From an uncultured Bacteroidales bacterium (GTDB lineage Bacteria > Bacteroidota > Bacteroidia > Bacteroidales > Muribaculaceae), in assembly GCA_900552315.1 (NCBI GenBank), contig URZM01000058.1:1-11880 (forward strand): DNA of 11,880 bases. The letters are read 5' to 3'. The notes beneath the pieces were generated by a model that searched no databases, had not been told where the DNA came from, and was given only the letters and a program-made list of their open reading frames with translations. Position 1 is the first letter of the stretch, and each line of letters starts with the position of its first letter. Positions 1 through 6,815 of this stretch are shown piece by piece. The position numbers and the translations under genes were made by a program.

Positions 1-102
1 GCGCCGCAAAGCGCCTCCGTGATGAAATCAAGAACAACATATAATCAATATAAAACATTAATTCGGTTTAAATCCAAACGCTCTCTAAATCAAGGACACT
101 CC
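1..102. other. AT-rich gap after the TssE-like gene; possible start of the next gene
   Basis: This short stretch follows the TssE-like stop codon and is clearly richer in A and T than the rest of the window. On the minus strand an ATG at 58..56 opens a frame that stays open to the window edge, beginning MFYIDYMLFLISS. It could be the N-terminus of another operon gene about 44 bases downstream of TssE, but 19 codons are too few to recognise. I saw no clear terminator hairpin and no convincing Bacteroides-type promoter (TTG plus TAnnTTTG) in it. Confidence 0.25.
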
Positions 103-600
103 CTAAATACGCCGAGCCACCGGCTCCACATTGAACGTGAACCTCTTCTCATAGAGGCGCGTCACGCCGAGTCCGTCATCTATCGAGCCGGAAATGAGAA
201 TCCTCATCTCATATTTGGACTGCACCTTCCTGCGTGCCGGACGCAGGTTGGCGTCAAGCTCCACCTTCACCTGCGGATCGTGCAGCCTCGGTTCATAACG
301 GCTTATGCTCTCCCTCAGGCTTGACTCACATTCCTTGCGCGAGATTCGCGACACGCCGGTCCGTTCCGCTCCGAGGTCCATATAACTGTTGTTGAACTCA
401 TGCACATCCATGTTGGAGAACTCATGGTTCCAGTACTCGAATCCGAAATCAGGGTCAGCCGGGAAAGCCCCCCTCGGCGTGAACACTATCAGTTCCAGCA
501 TATTGTCTATGCCGTTCTCCAGCTCCCCGTCATGCCTTTCCAGCCTTGACGCAGGGGAGCCAGTTATTTGTAATGGTATCGAGATTGCGCCGCCCGTCAT
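103..600 (-). CDS. tssE: TssE-like gp25-family baseplate protein
   Basis: This is a gp25/GPW-family protein, the sheath-initiating baseplate wedge component of contractile injection systems (TssE in T6SS), expected in the cytosol. It has 165 residues, close to the usual family length. Family features are an early helix leading to LELIVFTPRGAF (35-46), then DPDFGFEYW (49-57), where the fixed FG and a following W resemble Bacteroidota TssE. The family hallmark YEPRL follows (102-106), then the beta-strand VKVEL. I chose the ATG at 600 because its ATGA overlaps the stop of the upstream TssK-like gene by 4 bases. An ATG at 618 would add six residues and overlap by 22. It is the last clearly recognised gene of the operon in this window. 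The gp25 family is confident; assignment to T6SS rather than another contractile system rests mainly on the TssK-like neighbour. Confidence 0.8.
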   Translation of the reverse strand: MTGGAISIPLQITGSPASRLERHDGELENGIDNMLELIVFTPRGAFPADPDFGFEYWNHEFSNMDVHEFNNSYMDLGAERTGVSRISRKECESSLRESISRYEPRLHDPQVKVELDANLRPARRKVQSKYEMRILISGSIDDGLGVTRLYEKRFTFNVEPVARRI

Positions 601-1595
601 ATCTCCAGACCTTCCCATCCCTTACGCCTATGATGAGGCTCCTCTGGAGCCGCTTTGGGCTGAGCTTTGCGTGCAGGGCGCTCCGGGGCTTGCGGAGCCT
701 CTTCCGTCATGGTGCATACCACCTCCATCTTGCCTCTGATCTCAGCGCACAGGGCCAGCCCCCTCTCTATGTCGCGGGACACATGCCCGGCATCCCACAC
801 TCCGCGCATATAGTCCACGTAGGGTTCCGGGTTTTCCAGGCTTACGTGGCTGTCTGCCGAACAGCCTATGATGAACTCACCCACAAGTCCCCTCACCAAA
901 ACCAGAAATGTTTCGGGAGCGATAGTCTGTATCTCGCAGTCCAGGGCATTCCTGAGCCGAGAGGCGGCGCTCCACACACGCCCGGTCAGCGATCGCGCCA
1001 CACACTCTGGCGATGCGAGGCACATCTCCGACAAGGCCTCCGCCATCTGCCGCGCACGTGCAGCCTGCGCCATGAGCGTCGGGTGGGAATGTACATAGAG
1101 ACATGGGGGCACGAAGTCTGTCTCATCCAGCCGCCAGCCGAAACGGTTCACTATGCGCCCCACCGGCAGAGAGTCCGGACCGAGACTTCCGCCCTCTCTC
1201 ACAAGCTCGAACCTGTAACACTCCTCCGAGCGCAGCTCGTCTATCTCTCTCCACTCCTCCATCAGCCGCACCGTAAGCAGGAAAGCCTCGTCCTCGTGTC
1301 CCGCAGGGATGCTGACCCTCGTGTCGGGATTGGTAGCGCTCTCCGGCCTTATGTCCAGGTCCACGATCTTGCCGCTCGCCGTGACCCCGACACAGCGCAG
1401 CTCCACAGTCTCCGCTATGCCGTTGTCCACGTTTACCGACACCGAGAAATCGTCTGCCGCGCCAAACAGCCCGCACCGTCCGGCAGAGGCCACAGACACG
1501 GCCATTCGTGCGGATTCAAGGTGGCTCGACTCCATCGTATTGAAAATCTCCGAGGTAAGTCTCATACCCCGCTTCCAGGTCACTCTTCTTGACAT
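597..1595 (-). CDS. tssK: TssK-like T6SS baseplate adaptor
   Basis: TssK links the T6SS baseplate to the inner-membrane complex. The N-terminus has the family pattern, VTWKRGMRLTSEIF (5-18), comparable to the W-x-x-G-M start of TssK. It is followed by a beta-rich shell domain and the segment around 150-170 with PVGRIVNRFGW and then FVPPCLYV, matching the conserved PPCL-type motif at the end of the shell domain. The middle (about 175-290) is helical. At 332 residues it is shorter than typical proteobacterial TssK (roughly 440) and may have a reduced C-terminal head. The last 40 or so residues are rich in Pro, Ala, Glu and Arg and probably disordered. The gene starts 2 bases after the TssG-like stop and overlaps TssE by 4 bases. 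An HSHP at 169-172 is not a JAMM site. TssK is the best match; exact subtype is inferred. Confidence 0.72.
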   Translation of the reverse strand: MSRRVTWKRGMRLTSEIFNTMESSHLESARMAVSVASAGRCGLFGAADDFSVSVNVDNGIAETVELRCVGVTASGKIVDLDIRPESATNPDTRVSIPAGHEDEAFLLTVRLMEEWREIDELRSEECYRFELVREGGSLGPDSLPVGRIVNRFGWRLDETDFVPPCLYVHSHPTLMAQAARARQMAEALSEMCLASPECVARSLTGRVWSAASRLRNALDCEIQTIAPETFLVLVRGLVGEFIIGCSADSHVSLENPEPYVDYMRGVWDAGHVSRDIERGLALCAEIRGKMEVVCTMTEEAPQAPERPARKAQPKAAPEEPHHRRKGWEGLEI

Positions 1596-1597
1596 CC

Positions 1598-2476
1598 TTA
1601 TAAATTTGTGTTATGCCCCAGGTAATTGTAACACATCTCGTCCGAGAGGCGTACCGGCCATGCCTCGGTCTCGATGTCGAACTGGAGCCTGAAACATATG
1701 CTCACGAAAAATTCATTCACAAACCGCTCATACACCTTCATCTCCTCCAAAAACATCGCGAAGCGGTCCGTACACTCCGTCTGGCTCCAATAGCGCACAT
1801 GGAGCACCGGGAACTCCTCGTCGAACTCATTGCCGAGATACAAGCCTTCATCACCCTCACCGTCCAGGCCGCATCCGTAGCGAGGCGCCGGATCCATACA
1901 CCTGTGTGTGGAAACAGTGGTCTCGGCATGCAGCCCCTCGTCGAACAGCACCTTGCGTATCATCAGCGAAAGCAACGGCATGTTTCCCCTGATCCGGCCG
2001 CACTGCGGCAGATAAGGCCAGGTGCGTCTCACGAAACGGTTGGCACGCACCGACGGTTCCACATGACCGCCGACAATATCCGCCAGCACGGCATTGTCAG
2101 CATAACCGTCCTTGACCTTGCCAACAGCAGACATGAGCTCAAGCAGATATGAGTCATACACCGCAAAGAAGCCGCGTGCTGCACTCTCCTCGGACTGTTG
2201 CCGCTCGCACTCTTCCCTGAACCTCTCCCTGTACTCGTTGGCCGGAAGATTGTCGAACCGGTCCAGCGGGTGGAACAACGCCTCGGGAAGTACGTCATAC
2301 AGCCCGTCGTGCGAAAAGACAAGACGCAGCACACCGTCCCCCTTCTCGTCCACAGACTCCACCTCACCGTAAGCATGGCGCCTGTGAGACCCGGACAATG
2401 CCGCCGTGCGTCTCTCGGAGGGGAGATAGTTCATAAGCGCCTCGGCCGATATGTCGGAAGGGAACATGTACCTCAT
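1598..2476 (-). CDS. Probable T6SS baseplate wedge protein, TssG-like
   Basis: A 292-residue soluble protein with no signal peptide or membrane segment, lying between the E1-like gene and tssK. The segment GLYDVLPEALFH (58-69), preceded by a short beta hairpin, resembles the Gly-x-x-x-LP segment near the N-terminus of TssG-type wedge proteins. Helices rich in Glu and Arg follow (about 75-125), then a beta-rich C-terminal half. Position next to tssK and tssE supports a baseplate role, since tssF, tssG, tssE and tssK usually cluster. I used the ATG at 2476, whose A is the last base of the E1 stop codon (TGATG). A GTG one codon upstream would give a 4-base overlap. Either way translation is coupled to the E1 gene. 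The TssG call is tentative; an uncharacterised baseplate-associated protein is the alternative. Confidence 0.45.
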   Translation of the reverse strand: MRYMFPSDISAEALMNYLPSERRTAALSGSHRRHAYGEVESVDEKGDGVLRLVFSHDGLYDVLPEALFHPLDRFDNLPANEYRERFREECERQQSEESAARGFFAVYDSYLLELMSAVGKVKDGYADNAVLADIVGGHVEPSVRANRFVRRTWPYLPQCGRIRGNMPLLSLMIRKVLFDEGLHAETTVSTHRCMDPAPRYGCGLDGEGDEGLYLGNEFDEEFPVLHVRYWSQTECTDRFAMFLEEMKVYERFVNEFFVSICFRLQFDIETEAWPVRLSDEMCYNYLGHNTNL

Positions 2477-3675
2477 CACTCCGGTCTGTCAGCTCCGAGT
2501 TCCACGAAGAACTCCCCACGCTCCGTCGACACCCTGATTACGTCATAATGAGGAATACCCACCTGCACCAGGGTCAGGTCCGGGAACGGGAAGGCTTCAT
2601 CAATATTCTCATGGAAATTCTTGTGGAACAATGTCTTGTAACTCAGCTTCCTCAGCTCCGGGTCATCGGCCATCACCGCGTCGAGGCGCGATTCCGGCAC
2701 CATCACCCGGTATTCTTTCTCCGGCGAGTCCGATATTATGGACTCTATGAATTTATTGTTCATAAGGTTGATTTCCACGGCAGAGGCTCCGCACACCTCC
2801 TTGAGGGCATCCAGGGCCTCCCGCACGGTCATGTCCGCTGACATGCCATCCGCCTCCCGCACCGGTTCCCAGCGCTCATGGGCGGGACAATGCTTCTTCC
2901 ACGAGGCGAAACGGTAGGTGCTTGTCGTGTTGGTCAACCCCTCGAAGTGCCATATCTTGCCCTCGAGTGTGGTGAACGGGTCCGGCTCGGGAGCGTATGA
3001 GCCATGATGTATCACCTTCAATGCCTCCTGGGCCTGCACGGCCCCGACTATCGAGGCGCTCACAGGCGTGGTGGCCACGCGGCCGTGCGAGGTTTGCGCA
3101 CGCATCACGTCAGCGCAGCCGGTACGCAGCATTATTATATTGAACTCCTCTCGCGAGAGTCCACACTCATAGCAACTCACACCGGGAGTATAGACCCTCA
3201 CCACACCCGTCAGGTTCTCTATGCTGCCGTCTATCCAAGTCTTGCCGGCACGCATGGCCAGACGGTTCAGCTGGTAGCGGGCCAGACGGCTGTCCAGACA
3301 GCCGATAATGACATCCACAGAGCGGTAAAGCCCCAGCCCGACCTCGGAGAACAGGTTGCCGACAATAGGCGTCACCTTTATTTGCGGATTGATCTCCATA
3401 GCACGCGCGGCCGCGACCTCCGCCTTGTATCGGTGAGCGAAGGCGTCCTCCTCGCGGAAGAGCACGGAGCGCGTAAGGTTGCTGACCTCTATGCGGTCGA
3501 AATCCACCACATATATGTGGCCAACTCCGAAAAGAGCCAGGTCCTTTATCACCTCGTTGCCCAAAGCCCCGGCTCCTGCCACCAGCACGCGCGCCTCGCT
3601 CACGCGCTCGCGGCGGAACCAGGAAAGCAGGGTGAATACCCCCTCTCCCCATTCATATTTCCTGTCTTGCGCCAT
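2476..3675 (-). CDS. E1-like ubiquitin-activating enzyme (ThiF/MoeB fold) with extra C-terminal domain
   Basis: A 399-residue ThiF/E1 superfamily protein, expected to adenylate the C-terminus of a ubiquitin-like protein and pass it to the E2. The nucleotide-binding loop is VAGAGALGNEV (32-42). Acidic strand-end residues D58 and D60 are followed by IEVSNLTR with N66 and arginine finger R69, then K84 and IIGCLDSR with D128. A zinc site is suggested by C168-Y-E-C171 pairing with C263-P-A-H266. The adenylation fold closes with QAQEALK (214-220). The cysteine normally found about 17 residues before this motif is absent; C187 is the best replacement. Residues about 280-399 form an extra alpha/beta domain starting TVREALDALKEV, possibly like the ubiquitin-fold domain with which eukaryotic E1s bind E2. 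It begins 10 bases after the barrel gene and overlaps the TssG-like start. The E1-like fold is secure; catalytic details are inferred. Confidence 0.9.
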   Translation of the reverse strand: MAQDRKYEWGEGVFTLLSWFRRERVSEARVLVAGAGALGNEVIKDLALFGVGHIYVVDFDRIEVSNLTRSVLFREEDAFAHRYKAEVAAARAMEINPQIKVTPIVGNLFSEVGLGLYRSVDVIIGCLDSRLARYQLNRLAMRAGKTWIDGSIENLTGVVRVYTPGVSCYECGLSREEFNIIMLRTGCADVMRAQTSHGRVATTPVSASIVGAVQAQEALKVIHHGSYAPEPDPFTTLEGKIWHFEGLTNTTSTYRFASWKKHCPAHERWEPVREADGMSADMTVREALDALKEVCGASAVEINLMNNKFIESIISDSPEKEYRVMVPESRLDAVMADDPELRKLSYKTLFHKNFHENIDEAFPFPDLTLVQVGIPHYDVIRVSTERGEFFVELGADRPE

Positions 3676-3685
3676 TGTCTCGGAA

Positions 3686-4408
3686 TCAGAGCACCACTCC
3701 TATCTTGGCTCCGAGGAACATGCGTCCGGCAGCCATCTTGTAGACATCGAGATCAGATGGGGTGCAGTTGATCTTGTACATTCCGTACACTCCTATACGC
3801 AACAGGCTTCCGCCCACCGGTATGTTACCGCCGAACTCCAGGGACGGAGCCACGAGCAGTCCGGATTTTTTCACCTCGTCATAACGTACGCCACCACCCC
3901 AGTTCGAAGCGCTCAGAGTGGTGTAGTAACACGGCGCCACCCCTACGACACCGTACAGGGAGGACTTGCGCCGCTGCAAGCGGCTCCACTCCAGCTGCAA
4001 TGGCACTCCGGCCTCGAACATGGTCCTGCGTACGCCTTTATCGCCGAAATCGGTCAGTCCCATCGCCACGGACACGCCTCCGTTGAAATACAGGTAAGGG
4101 GCCACACTCTGTTTCCAGACACCCTCCACGCCTATATCCTTGGACGCGTAGCGGTTTGCGCCCACACGTCCCGACAGCTGGATGGCTTGGCGCACCGGTT
4201 CCGCGCTCTCCCGCGACATAATCACCGTGTCCCGCTCAAGCTCGAAATAGTCATAGAGGTCGATGTTGTCCCGGAGGCGGTATTTCACGTCGCCTTGCCC
4301 CATGTAATCCACCTCATAAGGGCCGATGTTGAAATTGTCAATCACTGTCTGCGCCTCACTCATGAGGGCACCGGCGAACAACGACACCGTCAGAATCAAT
4401 TTTTTCAT
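3686..4408 (-). CDS. Secreted outer-membrane beta-barrel-like protein
   Basis: A 240-residue protein with a clear signal peptide, MKKLILTVSLFAGALMSEA, cut before Q. About 60 residues that may lie in the periplasm follow, then a region from about 75 to the end with alternating hydrophobic/polar strands, Gly and aromatic residues and short turns (for example GVSVAMGLT and FLGAKIGVVL at the C-terminus). This is typical of small 8-stranded Bacteroidota outer-membrane barrels. I chose the ATG at 4408 because it gives a standard signal peptide 13 bases after the preceding stop. An ATG at 4435 (nine more residues, overlapping that gene by 14) is possible, while one at 4474 is unlikely. The gene lies between the RING/FHA membrane protein and the E1, so it may provide an outer-membrane anchor or exit point. 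No specific family was recognised; the barrel call rests on strand pattern. Confidence 0.55.
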   Translation of the reverse strand: MKKLILTVSLFAGALMSEAQTVIDNFNIGPYEVDYMGQGDVKYRLRDNIDLYDYFELERDTVIMSRESAEPVRQAIQLSGRVGANRYASKDIGVEGVWKQSVAPYLYFNGGVSVAMGLTDFGDKGVRRTMFEAGVPLQLEWSRLQRRKSSLYGVVGVAPCYYTTLSASNWGGGVRYDEVKKSGLLVAPSLEFGGNIPVGGSLLRIGVYGMYKINCTPSDLDVYKMAAGRMFLGAKIGVVL

Positions 4409-4421
4409 AAGTCTCTTATAA

Positions 4422-6815
4422 TTATGCTTCTTCATATTTGAATATCGTATCTCCGATTTTGAACGTGTCGCCATTCGAGAGGATGGCGGTGCGGTTCACC
4501 GGAAGCTCGGCTCGCGAGTTGTAGACGACCCCGGTGGCCAGAGGCTTGATCACCGGAAGCATCTTGTCATGGTCTATATAGAGCTGCGCATGCTCCTTGG
4601 CCACCTTGTTGCTTTTCTCCCAGTTCATCTGAATCTCGCACTCGCCCGTTATGCCTATCGACACCTTGTTGCCTCCTCCGGTGGCGTTCATCCACTTGTG
4701 GATGGGTATCCGTTGTCCGGCCTTGACTCCGTTCTGTATCACAAGGAAATAGCGCTCGGCCAGCATACGCACCGTGACCAGTGACGCTCCCAGGCCCCCG
4801 CCGTAGATTATGAAATCAAGCAGCATGTTGAGCCAAGCGTTCTCACTGCTCGTGAACCGTGTGAAATAAAGCACGAGGAAGCCTATGACGGCAGACAGGA
4901 ATCCGCCCAAAAGCGCACTCTTTACCGGAATGGAAGACTTGATGGTGAGCGCCAGGGACACACAGATGGAGAACAGTACATATGCCGGCAATGAACAATA
5001 CCAAGGGATATACGTCGTGCCTACCGCCGAGAGAATGACGCAAAAGAGATATGCGCCCACCGCGAAAGATGCCATGCCAACTATGGCTGAAAGGCATGAC
5101 AGGCCGATAATCTTGAGCCAGACCTTCCAGGTCTTGTCACGTATCTCGTCCTTGCACCTGAACACGAGCGAGATAAAGAATCCCATCAGCAGACCTATCA
5201 TGAGGAAAGAGGAGGTTCGGCTCACGCAGTCCCCAAGCAAGGAGGCTTGCGCCCCTGTGCTTTCGAAGCCCAGTGAGACTATGAACTCTGACACGGAGCC
5301 GAAACCGCCGCGCCCGCACAATTCATAGATAATCCAGCTCAACAGTCCCGCCAGCACACCGGCTATGGTCTGCGAACAGTCGCGCAGCGAACTCAGACGG
5401 AACAGGTCGCGCCAGCTGACATGCTCCTGTATGCCGTCCTTGCAGTTCTGCCCGTACTCCGCGCATTTGTATCCGTTCTCCTCCCAGCAGTGCTTGTGCA
5501 TGTAGTGCTTGCACTTGGCCACTATGACCTGGCCCGGACGCAGGTCTTGTTTGCAGTAGTGGCATATGCGGCGCTGCACGTTGTCCTCCGGCTGATATTT
5601 CCTGTAATACCTTGACTTGAACATCAAGGAGCGGACAAACGGCACCACGATTTTCATGACAAGGAAAAAGAAGAGGAACGTGAGTACGGTGACAAGCAAC
5701 GCCACCGCCATCTCTATCACCAGGCTCGTGGTGGTCTGCTTGTGCTCAGGCCACGGACGCTCGGCCGAACCTATGGTGAACATGGCCTCGCCTATCTCCT
5801 TGTTCCCCCACTTGGCAGAATACTCTACATTTCCCGCGTATATCTTGTCGGTCGTGGCGCGATATACAAGCTCATAGTCATACATGGCGTCCTTGACCAC
5901 AGTCAGGAAGGAAGCCGTCACCTCGTCCATATCCGCTGACTCCATCACTCTTCCGGCCATATCGGCTATTACGTCTCCGTTGGAGTCTCGCGGGCTGGAC
6001 AGCAGGTCGAGCGTCTGGTAGATGGCCGCATCCTCGCCGTCCGCTATATAATAGAATGAATACACCTTGGGCAACGTGGCCACATTATCCCGTTGATAAT
6101 CAGTCACGGTCATGAAATCAAGCAATTCCGCGTCCGGCAGTCGGCTTCCCTCTGCGAACACCATCAGGTAATTCTTGCCGGGATTAGCGGCGGCACGCGA
6201 GGCTATGAGCGGATTCGGCGTATATCCCGTGGCGGCCACATCCGGAAGGAAATCCGGCGTCACGGCCGAGAACTCGGACAGCTTGGCTTGGATGCCGCTG
6301 TAAAACATCTTGCCCTCCGAGGGAGCCATGTATGCCGCCTCTATCTTCGTGAAATCCGACTTGGTAGCCATCATAGTGTTCGACACCTCGTCACCGTAAA
6401 AGGATACATATACACACGAGTCGGGTGCCATATCCACGAAATCTTTGATAGAGCTAAGAATCAGGCGTTTGCCCTCTATCGGTATGCTTCGGTCAAGCAA
6501 AATGGAGAACGTGTAGCTCTGAGGCATCCTCACCCCGCTGGTCAATGTGCGGATACGTGGCGAGGCTATGGGCTTTCCATCCTCCAGGAAAGTGGCCATC
6601 TGCTCTATCTGGGTCGGCGACACATCTGTCATCCTGGCGCCGGAGCCGTTCAGAAGGTTGAAATACAGCCTTATGGAATCATTGCCTATGCCATATTTGT
6701 AAGAGCGGTCGCAAAACACGAGTTTGGCAGGGATCTGCGCAAAGCCGGCGTGCACCGTCAGGAACATGGCTCCCAGCATGAGGAAGAGGATTCTCAACGT
6801 TTTCTTCTTGTCCAT
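4422..6815 (-). CDS. vWA-like / TM / RING-H2 / multi-TM / FHA-like membrane protein, candidate E3 ligase
   Basis: This 797-residue protein combines several modules. A signal peptide (1-26, GFA before Q27) leads into a vWA-like periplasmic domain (about 95-300), whose LLDRSIP at 106-112 is a degenerate MIDAS with D108 and S110. A membrane segment (about 366-392) precedes a RING-type zinc motif: C418-x2-C421-x13-C435-x-H437-x2-H440-x2-C443-x7-C451-x6-C458. This matches RING-H2 order, though the last pair is wider than the usual C-x2-C. About six more hydrophobic segments follow (roughly 475-700), then an FHA-like domain (about 718-797, EHAQLYI, then NGDTFKIGDTIFKY). Counting segments puts both RING and FHA in the cytoplasm. 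RING domains bring charged E2s to substrates, so an E3 role is inferred from the E1, E2 and JAB neighbours. The multi-TM part could replace TssN-type T6SS membrane proteins. It overlaps the JAB gene by 22 bases. Confidence 0.8.
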   Translation of the reverse strand: MDKKKTLRILFLMLGAMFLTVHAGFAQIPAKLVFCDRSYKYGIGNDSIRLYFNLLNGSGARMTDVSPTQIEQMATFLEDGKPIASPRIRTLTSGVRMPQSYTFSILLDRSIPIEGKRLILSSIKDFVDMAPDSCVYVSFYGDEVSNTMMATKSDFTKIEAAYMAPSEGKMFYSGIQAKLSEFSAVTPDFLPDVAATGYTPNPLIASRAAANPGKNYLMVFAEGSRLPDAELLDFMTVTDYQRDNVATLPKVYSFYYIADGEDAAIYQTLDLLSSPRDSNGDVIADMAGRVMESADMDEVTASFLTVVKDAMYDYELVYRATTDKIYAGNVEYSAKWGNKEIGEAMFTIGSAERPWPEHKQTTTSLVIEMAVALLVTVLTFLFFFLVMKIVVPFVRSLMFKSRYYRKYQPEDNVQRRICHYCKQDLRPGQVIVAKCKHYMHKHCWEENGYKCAEYGQNCKDGIQEHVSWRDLFRLSSLRDCSQTIAGVLAGLLSWIIYELCGRGGFGSVSEFIVSLGFESTGAQASLLGDCVSRTSSFLMIGLLMGFFISLVFRCKDEIRDKTWKVWLKIIGLSCLSAIVGMASFAVGAYLFCVILSAVGTTYIPWYCSLPAYVLFSICVSLALTIKSSIPVKSALLGGFLSAVIGFLVLYFTRFTSSENAWLNMLLDFIIYGGGLGASLVTVRMLAERYFLVIQNGVKAGQRIPIHKWMNATGGGNKVSIGITGECEIQMNWEKSNKVAKEHAQLYIDHDKMLPVIKPLATGVVYNSRAELPVNRTAILSNGDTFKIGDTIFKYEEA

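Noticed and set aside
1077..1091. HSHP in the TssK-like protein (residues 169-172), which looks like the start of a JAMM site.
   Set aside because: No S-x-x-D follows at the required spacing and there is no upstream Glu/Gly-rich strand; the segment sits in a TssK-like context after PPCLYV.
546..1592. Long plus-strand open frame of 348 codons opposite the tssK-like gene.
   Set aside because: It is antisense to a recognisable gene and its translation is low in complexity, rich in His, Arg and Pro, as expected from the complement of a GC-rich coding frame.
3479..4441. Plus-strand open frame of 320 codons across the barrel gene and the start of the E1.
   Set aside because: It overlaps two supported minus-strand genes and has no recognisable motif, signal peptide or plausible neighbours.
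4409..4474. Longer start for the barrel protein (ATG at 4474).
   Set aside because: It would put 22 charged residues before the signal peptide and overlap the RING/FHA gene by 53 bases; later ATGs at 4435 or 4408 give a proper export signal.
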